Assembly (NCBI GenBank): GCA_020633195.1
Contig: JACKEC010000018.1
Span: 540,835-604,834 of the forward strand
Direction: 5' to 3'
From: Sandaracinaceae bacterium
GTDB taxonomy: Bacteria; Myxococcota_A; Polyangia; Polyangiales; Sandaracinaceae
Length of the DNA: 64,000 bases
Below are positions 1 to 7,802 of this stretch, piece after piece; the first letter of the stretch is position 1; every line of letters begins with the position of its first letter. Made by a program: the position numbers and the translations under genes. The notes beneath the pieces are model-generated. The model saw only the letters and a program-made list of their open reading frames with translations, did no database searches and was not told the origin of the DNA.

Positions 1-1305
1 GGCGGCGACGTGGGGACCGAGACGGCGGAGTTCACCTACGAGAACACGACCGCTCGGAACGTCGCGACGGGCCTCCGCGACACGTGGTTCGCGACCCTCG
101 CGCCGGCCGCGATCGATCTGCTCTACCAGTCGCCCGCGCTCGAGCGCGTGCTCGATCCGGAGACGTCGCTCGAGGCGAGTCGGATGACCTACGTGCTCAC
201 GCTCCGCGACAAGGCCGACCTCGTCAACGCCCGGACCGCGCGGGTCGAGGCGTTCGAGCAGTACCGGCGCGCGGGCCTCGAGGAGGCGACGCGCACGGGC
301 TCCGAGGAGGACATCCACTGCTTCGGCGATCCGTCACGGCCGTGGAGCGTGATCGGGATCGACGGCGACGGCTCCCACGTGATCGTGCAGGAGTCCTATC
401 GCAACCCGGTGTTCCGCCTCGAGAGCATGCGCGACGAGTGGACGGAGCCGCCGGAGTCGCTCCGCGTCATCGAGATCGCCAACCCCGAGTCGCCGCGCAC
501 GCTGCTCAGCGTCGGTCACTTCTACACCCTCGCGGAGACGAGCCCGGACGGCGCGTGGGCGTCGGCGGCGCTCTTCGCGCGCGGCGTCCCCGCGCTCGTC
601 AGCGTGAAGATCGAGGACGGCTCGTTCGGGACGCGCTGGCTCCTCGAGGCGGGCGAGCGGGTGCCCTTCCACCAGCCCTCGCCCGACGGCCAGGCCATCC
701 TCGCGCGCCTGCAGCGCAGCGGCTGGTACATCTGGGATCGCGAGAACGCCCTCCCCGTCCCCGCCGTGCGCGACAGCCGCTTCATCCGGCTGCCGAGCGG
801 CGAGGGGCGCATCGTCGGGCAGATCGGCTCCGACCTCGCGCTCCTCGAGCCCAACGGTCGACACGACGAGCCGTGGCCGCGCCTGCCCCACCCGCTCCAC
901 GAGGTGCTCGGGGTCGTCGACGGCTCGATCGCGGTCAGCCTGCGCCTCAACCGCACCGAGTGCGAGATCGTGCGCGTGGATCTCGCGACGCACACGGCCG
1001 GTCCGCCCTCCGGGGCGATGCCGTGCCTGAGCTACGGCTCGGTGCTCCCCGACGGACGCGTCGTCGGCGCGGCGAACCACTCCGCGTCGGGCGATCCCCC
1101 CGGCGACATGGAGGTCGTGCTCTTCGATCCGCAGACCGCCGGCCTCACCGTCCTCACGCGCGGCACCACGCGCGACGAGCTGGTCTACGCGAGCTCGTCG
1201 GGCAACCGCGTCGTCTGGAGCCGCCGCCTCGAGGCGCCGCCGGAGGAGTTCGACAACCGCCTCTTCCGCCGCGCGGTCTGCTGGGCCGACCTCCCGCCGC
1301 CTTAG
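1..1305 (+). CDS. Beta-propeller-like protein, 5'-partial
   Basis: The frame is open to the left edge, so the true start lies outside the window; an in-frame GTG at position 10 need not be the start. I do not recognise a named family. The visible 434 residues show repeated short beta-strand blocks with SPDG-type turns (TSPDGAWAS, PSPDGQAIL) and phrases such as IEIANPESPRTLL and VLFDPQTAGL, typical of TolB/WD40-like propeller blades that read out stored values. No signal peptide can be judged because the N-terminus is missing. The TAG stop (1303-1305) is also the first three bases of the large palindromic element that follows. Function unknown. Confidence 0.7.
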   Translation, partial: GGDVGTETAEFTYENTTARNVATGLRDTWFATLAPAAIDLLYQSPALERVLDPETSLEASRMTYVLTLRDKADLVNARTARVEAFEQYRRAGLEEATRTGSEEDIHCFGDPSRPWSVIGIDGDGSHVIVQESYRNPVFRLESMRDEWTEPPESLRVIEIANPESPRTLLSVGHFYTLAETSPDGAWASAALFARGVPALVSVKIEDGSFGTRWLLEAGERVPFHQPSPDGQAILARLQRSGWYIWDRENALPVPAVRDSRFIRLPSGEGRIVGQIGSDLALLEPNGRHDEPWPRLPHPLHEVLGVVDGSIAVSLRLNRTECEIVRVDLATHTAGPPSGAMPCLSYGSVLPDGRVVGAANHSASGDPPGDMEVVLFDPQTAGLTVLTRGTTRDELVYASSSGNRVVWSRRLEAPPEEFDNRLFRRAVCWADLPPP

Positions 1306-1528
1306 CAGGCTGCTTTTCAGCAGCCTGCTTCCGTGCCGCGCGCGAAGCGCGCATGCCCGTGCCCGTGCCCGTGCCCGGACCGTTCCCGTCAACCGTTCCA
1401 GCAGAAGGCGCGTGATCTCGGGCACGGGGAACGCTCACGGGTCACGGGCGGGCACGGGCACGGGCAAGGGCACGGGCACGGAGCAGGCTCCGAAACGGTC
1501 CCTTCGGGCCCATTTCAGCAGCCTGCTA
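1303..1528. repeat. Large palindromic REP-like element, copy A
   Basis: The element opens with a perfect 11-bp hairpin, AGCAGGCTGCT (1304-1314), loop TTTC, AGCAGCCTGCT (1319-1329). A GCGCGC-GAA-GCGCGC hairpin follows at about 1337-1352, then GTGCCC hexamer repeats (about 1354-1377) and GGACCGTT. The right half carries the complement: GGGCAC hexamers (about 1451-1485), AACGGTCC (about 1495) and a terminal CAGCAGCCTGCT. The whole is thus one long nested inverted repeat. Its left TAG is the stop of the upstream plus gene, and its right CTA (1526-1528) is the stop of the convergent monooxygenase gene. It probably acts as a bidirectional transcription terminator (inference). Confidence 0.85.
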
Positions 1529-1861
1529 ACGGCTCGTCCGCGAGACGACCTCGAACTCGAGCAGCGACGCGCCGGTCGCGGCGGGGTGCTGCGGCTTGGC
1601 GGCGCCCTTGCCCTCGTCCTCGTGGGTGTCGCGGTGCTGGTGCTGGAACGCGCGCCCCGCTCGCCAGGCCTGGAACGCCTCCTCGGACGCCCAGCGCGTG
1701 ACGACGAAGTAGCGCGCGTCGCCCGCGACGGGGCGGAGCAACATGAATTCCTCGAACCCGGGCTGCTGATCCACCTGCCCGGCGCGCGCGGCGAAGCGGC
1801 GCTCGAGCTCGGGGCCTCCGCCCTCGGGCACCTCGATGGCGTTGATCTTCACGACCGACAT
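1526..1861 (-). CDS. Antibiotic biosynthesis monooxygenase (ABM) domain protein
   Basis: A 111-residue protein with the length and pattern of the ABM/HmoA-like family: N-terminal strand SVVKINAIEV, the helix segment ELERRFAARAGQVDQQPGF, then EFMLLRP, RYFVVTRWASEEAFQAW and a histidine-containing segment AFQHQHRD. Family members are small dimeric ferredoxin-like proteins that oxidise aromatic substrates or degrade haem. The chosen ATG gives the canonical N-terminus; the longer open frame upstream is arginine-rich and overlaps nothing useful. It lies 20 bp downstream of the MYG1-like gene on the same strand, so the two may be co-transcribed. Substrate unknown. Confidence 0.85.
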   Translation of the reverse strand: MSVVKINAIEVPEGGGPELERRFAARAGQVDQQPGFEEFMLLRPVAGDARYFVVTRWASEEAFQAWRAGRAFQHQHRDTHEDEGKGAAKPQHPAATGASLLEFEVVSRTSR

Positions 1862-1881
1862 GGCCGGGAGCCTGCCACGAC

Positions 1882-2751
1882 TCAAGGCCTTTCGAGCCAC
1901 GCGCCGCGGATGAGCGCCTGGAGCCGCGCGGGCTCCGTCGCGGACGTCTTGCACATGAACCCGCTCTTGTGGGCGAAGTGGACGTCAGGCTCGTCCTGCA
2001 CCCGCGAGAAGTCCAGGCGCGGGTGATCCTCGTAGCGGCTGATCCCGTAGCCCCCGCCGCGGCGGTCCGGGTAGACGAGGGCCGCCGTGACGTCGCCGAG
2101 GTCCTGACCGCGGACGTAGCTCGCGACGGCGATGCTCGGCTCGTCGGCGGGCGGGTCGGTGCGCGGCAGGAACACCGCCTCGATCACGGAGTCGCCGTGC
2201 GGCAGCTGCCAGCGCTCGGCGCGCGCGGCCACGAAGTCGATCCGCTCGCGCGCGACGCGCAGGTGCTCGAGGAGGTCCTCGCCGACGAAGCGCATGTACT
2301 CGTACAGCGGGTCGCCGGCCTCGAGGCGCGTCTTCTGGGCGAAGCGGCGCAGGAGCGTCATGTCGATGGGCGAGTTGAGCTGCGAGATCGCGCGCCGCGG
2401 CACCCCGAGCCACGCCGCGGTCTTCGTCGGCCCGCGCGAGTCGAACCACTCCGCCGTCTCGAGCCAGTCGCAGAAGCGCAGCGCGTCCTCGTAGACGCCG
2501 AGGTCCTCGAGCACGAGGCTCAGCGCGCAGGTCGGCGCGTGCTCGCGCGGGAAGTGGTGATGATCGAAGTTCGATCGCGCGGGGTCGTGGACGCCGCCGA
2601 CGTCGACGACGGCGACGCCCGGATCGTCGAGCTCCGCGGGGGTCGGCTCGCGCCGGACGACGGGCGCGCCGCTGCGCGCGATCAGGACGCAGACGGCCAG
2701 GAGGTCGTCTTTGTGCGCGCCGCCCGGGTGCGTGAGGATCGTCGTGAGCAT
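1882..2751 (-). CDS. MYG1/UPF0160 family metal-dependent hydrolase
   Basis: A 289-residue protein that begins TILTHPGGAHKDDLLAVCVL, contains VVDVGG and FDHHH (metal-binding histidine cluster of the DHH-like fold), and ends with HKSGFMCKTS; these are hallmarks of the MYG1 family. The family includes 3'-5' exoribonuclease activity in eukaryotic MYG1; bacterial members are mostly annotated as predicted metal-dependent protein hydrolases. ATG 2751 is chosen because the conserved N-terminus begins there; the open frame upstream is a shadow of the divergent gene. It sits immediately upstream of the ABM gene. The protein is expected to be cytoplasmic, and its bacterial substrate is unknown. Confidence 0.85.
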   Translation of the reverse strand: MLTTILTHPGGAHKDDLLAVCVLIARSGAPVVRREPTPAELDDPGVAVVDVGGVHDPARSNFDHHHFPREHAPTCALSLVLEDLGVYEDALRFCDWLETAEWFDSRGPTKTAAWLGVPRRAISQLNSPIDMTLLRRFAQKTRLEAGDPLYEYMRFVGEDLLEHLRVARERIDFVAARAERWQLPHGDSVIEAVFLPRTDPPADEPSIAVASYVRGQDLGDVTAALVYPDRRGGGYGISRYEDHPRLDFSRVQDEPDVHFAHKSGFMCKTSATEPARLQALIRGAWLERP

Positions 2752-2833
2752 GGGCCGCCCCGTACCACGGGCGCGGCGCGTCGGCCCGCCGTGATGGCGC
2801 CCGAGGCCAACCGCGCGCAACATCGCCCCGGTC

Positions 2834-3832
2834 ATGCCGGACGTGCGACTCGGAGAGGTGACGTGCCCCAGCGGCGTTCTGCTGCTCGTGGACTTCGGCC
2901 TGCTCGGGCTCTGGTCGGGCGACCAGGCGCCGCTGATGCCCGACTGGGCCGCGCCGGCGTGGATGGTCGAGATCGCGAACCACGCCGTCGACTTCGAGGT
3001 CGTCGGCCCCGACGCCAAGGCGGCCGCGCTCCTCTACGGCGAGAGCTCGGGCTACCTCTACGACCGCGACGCGGACTTCGAAGCGGCCTTCGAGGAGCGG
3101 GTGCGCGAGGAGGGGCTCGACGCGTCGCTGCGAGCCCTCGACGAGCGGGTACCCCACGTCGAGCGCGTGGTGAACGCGGTGCGAGGCGTGGAGGCCGCCG
3201 GCTGCGTGGAGCTCCACGGCGCGTGGGTCGCGTGCGTGGCCGGCGTCCCGCAGGACGTCACGCTCGAGGTCTTCGGAGAGCCGCACGAGGGCGGCGCGGA
3301 CGAAGGTCGCTGGAGCGCCGTGTCGCTCCGGGTCCCCGGCGCGGCCCCCACGGTCGAGACGCGATCGGTGGGGACCGTCACCGTCGACTGCGCGCGGCTC
3401 GCCTTCATGGACGTGGCCGCGGTGGCGGCGTGGCAGCACACCGAGAGCGCGGACGGGCGCGCGGACTACGCGTTCTGGGGCGAGGACGCGGCGGACGTGG
3501 CGCGGCAGGTCGGCGCGCCGGCGCTCGAGGGCGCCGCGTACGGCTGGGCGGACCTCCCCGAGGCGCGCGCCCGCGAGCTCGCCGAGCCCATCGAGGCGCT
3601 CCACGCGAGCGACACCCTGCGGCTCGTGACCGACTTCCGGCCGCACTCCGATCACTACCGCCTGCTCGAGCCGATCCGCGCGAGCCCGACCGAGTCCGCG
3701 ACGGTCAGCGTCGGCCACGCCCAGGTGTGCGGCTTCATGACGACGTGGGGCGACGGAAGCTTCGACGTCGAGCGCGACCTGGACGTGGCCGGCCGCCTGG
3801 TCGCCCTCCGCGTGCGGTTCGTCGAGGGTTAG
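2834..3832 (+). CDS. Unknown protein, possibly DUF4241-like
   Basis: A 332-residue acidic, soluble protein without signal peptide or membrane segments. Two parts look alike in layout: an N-terminal stretch with TCPSGVLLLVDFGLLGLW and a central stretch with VGTVTVDCARLAFMD, each a short valine-rich strand pair ending in an acidic turn. The C-terminus VCGFMTTWGDGSFDVERDLD, followed by RLVALRVRF, resembles the end of DUF4241 proteins, but I cannot confirm this. It is divergent from the MYG1-like gene (82 bp apart). Its TAG stop is embedded in the left end of palindromic element copy B. Function unknown. Confidence 0.7.
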   Translation: MPDVRLGEVTCPSGVLLLVDFGLLGLWSGDQAPLMPDWAAPAWMVEIANHAVDFEVVGPDAKAAALLYGESSGYLYDRDADFEAAFEERVREEGLDASLRALDERVPHVERVVNAVRGVEAAGCVELHGAWVACVAGVPQDVTLEVFGEPHEGGADEGRWSAVSLRVPGAAPTVETRSVGTVTVDCARLAFMDVAAVAAWQHTESADGRADYAFWGEDAADVARQVGAPALEGAAYGWADLPEARARELAEPIEALHASDTLRLVTDFRPHSDHYRLLEPIRASPTESATVSVGHAQVCGFMTTWGDGSFDVERDLDVAGRLVALRVRFVEG

Positions 3833-4018
3833 CAGGCTGCTCCAGCAGCCTGCTTCCGTGCCGCGCGCGAAGCGCGCATGCCCGTGCCCTTGCCCGTGCC
3901 CGGACCGTTCCCGTCGACCGTTCCCGAACACTGCGCGTGATCTCGGGCACGGGCATGGGCACGGGCACGGAGCAGGCGGTTGAAACGGTCCCTTCGGGGC
4001 CCGTTCAGCCGCCTGCTA
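3830..4018. repeat. Large palindromic REP-like element, copy B
   Basis: Same design as copy A. The perfect hairpin AGCAGGCTGCT (3831-3841), loop CC, AGCAGCCTGCT (3844-3854) is followed by GCGCGC-GAA-GCGCGC, GTGCCC repeats (one unit changed to TTGCCC), GGACCGTTCCCGTC, then the complementary GGGCAC repeats, AACGGTCCCTTCGGGG and a terminal GCCGCCTGCT. The loop and the inner sequence differ from copy A while the stems are kept. The left TAG is the stop of the plus gene; the right CTA (4016-4018) is the stop of the MocR gene. Confidence 0.85.
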
Positions 4019-5464
4019 GAGCTGCCGGTGGGCGAGGCGGCCGAGGGTGCCGATCGCGTCCTCGAGCCGGGGCGACCACGGCAGGCCGGCGTTGAGTCGC
4101 ATGCAATTCACGTAGCGGCCGTTCGCGGAGAACATCGGGCCGGGCGCGATCGAGATCTTCTGCCGCGCGGCCGACTCGTAGAGCCTCATCGAGTCGACCC
4201 CGCGCGGCATCTCGATCCACAGGAGGTGGCCGCCGGCGGGGCGCGTCGCGCGGGTCCCGACCGGGAACGTCGACGCGATCAGCGCGGTCATGCGACCCAC
4301 GTTGTCGCGGTAGGTCGCGCGCAGCCGGCGGAGGTGTCGGTCATAGGCGCCGCCCGACAAGAAGCGCGCGATCGCGAGCTGCGGCGCCGACGGGGACGAG
4401 GTGTTGGTGACCAGCTTCAGGTGCGCGATCCGCTCGAGGTATCGGCCCGGCGCGCACCAGCCGATGCGCACGCCCGGAGAGATCGTCTTGCTGAACGAGG
4501 AGCAGTACACGACGCGGTCCCCGCGATCGAAGGCCTTCACCGCGGTCGGCCGCGGCCCCTCGTAGGGCAGCTCGCCGTAGATGTCGTCCTCGACGAGCGG
4601 GACCTCGTAGTCGTCGAGCAGCCGCGCGAGCGCGCGCTTCTTCGCGTCGGGCATCACCGAGCCGAGCGGGTTGGAGAAGTTGGTCACCAGCGCGACCGCG
4701 GCGACGTCCGTGCTCGCGAGGATCTCCTCGAGCGCGTCGAGGTCGACGCCCTCGCGCGGGTGCGTGCGGGCCGCGAGCGCCTTGAGCTCGAGCACCTCGA
4801 GCGTCTCGAGGAGCCCGTAGTAGGCGGGCGACTCGACCACCACGGTGTCCCCCGGGCGCGTGAGCGCGCGCAGCGCGAGGTACACGGCCTCCTGCGCGCC
4901 GTTGGTCACCACGACGCCCTCCGGCGCGAGGGTGCAGCCGGCGTCCACCATGCGGCGCGCGATCTCCTTGCGGAGCGGCGGGTAGCCGGAGTCGACCATG
5001 TAGCCGTGGCTCGACGCGGGCTCGTCGCGCATCGCCGCGGCGAGGAGCCGGTCGAGCGCCTTGAGCGGCAGCAGGTCCGGGTGCGGCATCGCCGCGCCGA
5101 GCTTCACGAGGTCGGGCTTGGTCACCTCGGCCATCAGGCGATACGCCATCGAGCCGCGGATCCGGCGCGCGCGCTTGGGGGGGTTGCTCGACTCGGGCTC
5201 GTCGGGCAGCAGGCGCGGCGCCGCTCTCACGTAGTAGCCCGACTTGGGGCGCGCCTCGACGAGCCCGCGATCCTCGAGCCGGCGGTACGCCTCGAGCACC
5301 GTCGAGACGCTGACCGACCACTTCCGGTGGAGCCCACGCACTGACGGGATGCGGTCGCCGGGTCGCAGCGTCCCGTCCACGATCAGCCCCTCGACGCGCT
5401 CGGCGACGTCCTCGTAGAGGCGCAGCTCTCGGGCCTCGTCCTTCACGGATCTCTTCGTAGGCAT
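4016..5464 (-). CDS. MocR-type GntR/aminotransferase transcription regulator
   Basis: A 482-residue protein. Residues about 10-85 are a GntR winged helix-turn-helix (RIPSVRGLHRKWSVSVSTVL, then AYRRLEDRGLVEARPKSGYYV). From about residue 110 to the end it is a fold-type I aminotransferase domain with the PLP-lysine motif CSSFSKTISPGVRIGW and VTNGAQEAVYLALRAL. This is the MocR/PdxR architecture, in which PLP or an amino compound tunes DNA binding. ATG 5464 starts the winged helix directly. It is divergent from an EamA exporter gene, the usual setting for a MocR protein that controls an amino-acid or metabolite exporter. Its stop lies inside palindromic element B. Confidence 0.92.
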   Translation of the reverse strand: MPTKRSVKDEARELRLYEDVAERVEGLIVDGTLRPGDRIPSVRGLHRKWSVSVSTVLEAYRRLEDRGLVEARPKSGYYVRAAPRLLPDEPESSNPPKRARRIRGSMAYRLMAEVTKPDLVKLGAAMPHPDLLPLKALDRLLAAAMRDEPASSHGYMVDSGYPPLRKEIARRMVDAGCTLAPEGVVVTNGAQEAVYLALRALTRPGDTVVVESPAYYGLLETLEVLELKALAARTHPREGVDLDALEEILASTDVAAVALVTNFSNPLGSVMPDAKKRALARLLDDYEVPLVEDDIYGELPYEGPRPTAVKAFDRGDRVVYCSSFSKTISPGVRIGWCAPGRYLERIAHLKLVTNTSSPSAPQLAIARFLSGGAYDRHLRRLRATYRDNVGRMTALIASTFPVGTRATRPAGGHLLWIEMPRGVDSMRLYESAARQKISIAPGPMFSANGRYVNCMRLNAGLPWSPRLEDAIGTLGRLAHRQL

Positions 5465-5530
5465 GGCGCTCCTCGGGCGGTAGGCACAGCTGCGCGCGCG
5501 GACGACGAGCACAGTGGGTCCGTTTTCGAA

Positions 5531-5572
5531 CTGTACCGGTCACAAACGCGCGGCACTACATCTGTGCCGCTC
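5531..5572 (+). promoter_or_regulatory. Candidate MocR direct-repeat operator
   Basis: CTGTACCGGTC at 5531-5541 and CTGTGCCGCTC at 5562-5572 are imperfect 11-bp direct repeats with starts 31 bp apart (about three helical turns). They lie in the 133-bp divergent region between the MocR gene and the exporter gene. An inverted ACAG at 5511 may be a further half-site. MocR proteins are known to bind spaced direct repeats between themselves and a divergent target; that these are the sites is inference. Confidence 0.4.
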
Positions 5573-5597
5573 GATCGGCGGCACCCACGATGCCCTC

Positions 5598-6506
5598 ATG
5601 ACGAAGCGACTCGAGCGCTGGGGCGTGCCGGTGGCCCTCGCGGCGGTGTACTTGATCTGGGGCTCCACCTTCGCCGCGATCTCCGTCGCGGTGCGCGAGC
5701 TCCCTCCCTTCTCGATGGCCGGCTTGCGGTGGCTCGTGGCGGGGGGCGCGCTGTACGCGTGGCTGCGGTTGCGCGGCGCGCCGCGGCCGAGCGCCGCGAC
5801 CTGGCGCCACGCCGGGATCGGGGGCGCGCTGCTCATCCTGGGCGGCAACGGCCTGGTGTGCTGGGCCGAGGCGCGCGTCGACTCGGGCCTCGCGGCGACG
5901 CTGCTCGCGGTGACGCCCTTGCTGGTGATCGTCTTCGAGTGGCTCGCCTTCGGCGGCGAGCGCCCGCCGGCGCGGACGTGGGCGGGCGTCGTCGCCGGTC
6001 TCGTGGGCGTCGGCGTCCTCGTCGGCCCGCGGATGTCGAGCGAGCTCGGCGCGGTCGCCGCGCTGGGCCTCGCCGCGGTGTGCTGGGCCTTCGGGGCGCT
6101 GCACGCGCGGCGCGCGCCGCGGGTCGGCCCGATCGGGAGCGCGACCCAGATGATCGCGGGCGGCGCGCTCCTCGCCGTGACGGGGCTCGCGACCGGTGAG
6201 CCCCTGCCCACCGAGGTGTCGGTCGCGTCGTGGCTCGCCCTCGCCTACCTCGCCGCCTTCGGATCGATCGTCGGCTTCGGCGCGTACCTCTACCTCACCA
6301 CGCGCGTGCGCCCGTCCACGCTGGCCACCCACTCGTTCGTGAACCCCGTGATCGCGGTGCTCCTCGGGTGGCTGCTCCTCGGAGAGCCCTTCGACACGCG
6401 GTCGATGGTCGGCGCGGCGCTCGTGGTGCTGTCGGTCGCCGCGATCGTCACGCGTCCGCGCCCGAGCGTCCCCGCCCTCGCGCGTCCGGTCGCCACCTCG
6501 CGCTGA
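5598..6506 (+). CDS. EamA/DMT-family transporter
   Basis: A 302-residue membrane protein with about ten transmembrane helices in two repeats, each an EamA domain. Typical features are AAVYLIWGSTFAAI at the start, FSMAGLRWLVAGGALY, and in the second half AYLAAFGSIVGFGAYLYL and HSFVNPVIAVLLGWLLLGE. It resembles YedA/RhaT-like exporters of amino acids or other small metabolites in the inner membrane. ATG 5598 is chosen because the first helix starts just after it. The divergent MocR gene is the likely regulator. Its TGA stop overlaps the ATG of the next gene (TGATG), suggesting translational coupling. Confidence 0.92.
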   Translation: MTKRLERWGVPVALAAVYLIWGSTFAAISVAVRELPPFSMAGLRWLVAGGALYAWLRLRGAPRPSAATWRHAGIGGALLILGGNGLVCWAEARVDSGLAATLLAVTPLLVIVFEWLAFGGERPPARTWAGVVAGLVGVGVLVGPRMSSELGAVAALGLAAVCWAFGALHARRAPRVGPIGSATQMIAGGALLAVTGLATGEPLPTEVSVASWLALAYLAAFGSIVGFGAYLYLTTRVRPSTLATHSFVNPVIAVLLGWLLLGEPFDTRSMVGAALVVLSVAAIVTRPRPSVPALARPVATSR

Positions 6507-7666
6507 TGTGCCACAGTGCGCGCGTGCTCCACGGGGGACGCGCCGGGGTCTGGATCGCGCTCGCGCTCGTCGCGTCGGCCGCCGGCTGCCAGCCGCGCTC
6601 CCGACCGGTCCAGTTCGTGAAGCCCGCGCTCCTCGACGCGATGGGCCCGCGCATCGAGGCCGCCGCCGCGGAGGGCCCCGCCGCGCTCGCGCCGTTCTTC
6701 GACTGGGACGGCCTCGCCGAGCGCTCGGCCCCCGCCGGCCTCGCGCTCGGCGAGCGGGAGGGGTTCTTGCGCGGCGTCCGCGAGAGCCTCGGCGCCGACG
6801 GCGGCGGGCTCGTGCGCGCGATCACCGACGGGCGCTACTCGTACCGAGGCGTCGCGTGGCGTGACGGGCACCCCGTCGCGCGCTTCCGGTTCCTCCCGCC
6901 CGCGGGCGGCTTCAACTTCCACGACCTCGTGATCGTGCGCACCGACGGCGGCGAGGCGCGCGTCGTCGACATGTTCGTGATGACGAGCAGCGAATACGTC
7001 TCCGACTCGATGCGGCGCATCGCTGCGTTCCTGCTCGGCGACACCTCGAGCGTCATGGCGCGGATCTTCGGGGACCAGGCGGTCAGCCAGGACGACATCG
7101 ACGCGGTGCGCGACTTCAACCAGCTCGCGGCCAACGGCGACGCGAACGCGGCGCTCGCGGCGTACGACGCCCTCGCGCCCCGGATCCGACAGCAGCGCGC
7201 GATGCGGCTGCTCCGCGTCCAGGCCGCCTCGCGCCTCGACGATCAGGCTCGCTACCTCACCATCCTGAACGAGACCGCCGTGAACCTCCCCGGCGATCCC
7301 GCGCTCAGCTCGATGATGCTGGACGCCCACTACCTCTCGGCGAGCTGGGACGCCTGCCTCGCGGACCTCACCGCGCTGCGCCTCACCTACGACGACCCCT
7401 ACATCGACGCGTTCGAAGGCCGCGTCCACGTCGCCGCGGGCGACCACGCTCGGGCCCTCGCCCTGGCCGACCGCGTGATCGCGGCGGAGGACTCGCTCAT
7501 CGACGGCCACGACGTCGCCCTGCTCGCCGCGCTGGGCCTCGGCCAGACGGACCGAGCGCGCCACGAGCTCGACCGGCTCGTGGCCGAGCACGGCGTCGAC
7601 CCCGCGCGGCTCGCGAGCCTCCCCGGCTACGAAGGCGTCGCCTCGCTGCCGCCGTCGAGCCCCTGA
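6506..7666 (+). CDS. Putative lipoprotein with C-terminal TPR-like repeats
   Basis: A 386-residue protein. The N-terminus is a signal sequence (WIALALVASAAGC) with a weak lipobox, so it may be lipid-anchored. Residues about 60-180 form a beta-rich domain (SYRGVAWRDGHPVARFRFLP, VVDMFVMTSSEYVSDSM). The last 200 residues are helical with TPR-like spacing (NGDANAALAAYDALAP, HVAAGDHARALALADRVI, LGLGQTDRARHELDRLV). I recognise no named family. It overlaps the transporter stop by one base, so the two are likely co-transcribed, although a functional link is not evident. GTG 6524 is an alternative start that leaves the signal peptide intact. Confidence 0.75.
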   Translation: MCHSARVLHGGRAGVWIALALVASAAGCQPRSRPVQFVKPALLDAMGPRIEAAAAEGPAALAPFFDWDGLAERSAPAGLALGEREGFLRGVRESLGADGGGLVRAITDGRYSYRGVAWRDGHPVARFRFLPPAGGFNFHDLVIVRTDGGEARVVDMFVMTSSEYVSDSMRRIAAFLLGDTSSVMARIFGDQAVSQDDIDAVRDFNQLAANGDANAALAAYDALAPRIRQQRAMRLLRVQAASRLDDQARYLTILNETAVNLPGDPALSSMMLDAHYLSASWDACLADLTALRLTYDDPYIDAFEGRVHVAAGDHARALALADRVIAAEDSLIDGHDVALLAALGLGQTDRARHELDRLVAEHGVDPARLASLPGYEGVASLPPSSP

Positions 7667-7802
7667 AGCCCGCGCGGTGGCCGATACCGCCACGCCCCGA
7701 CCGGCGCCGCCACCCTCGGCCACATCGGCCCCTGTGGATGACCTGTGACTCCGCATCGGACGAGGCGCGGGGCCGGTCTCGCTCTTGCTCAGGACCGGAT
7801 CG

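Noticed and set aside
1350..1490. GTGCCC/GGGCAC hexamers as a possible CRISPR or simple satellite
   Set aside because: No spacers; the hexamers pair as arms of a single inverted repeat.
1880..1900. CGAAAGGCCTTGAG on the minus strand, like the paired activator sites
   Set aside because: It is the coding end of the MYG1-like gene, single, with no -24/-12 element in position.
7774..7788. CGGTCTCGCTCTTGC before HK1, with GG and TTGC at sigma-54 spacing
   Set aside because: Only the core bases match and no palindrome like that at 11277 is nearby; treated as chance.
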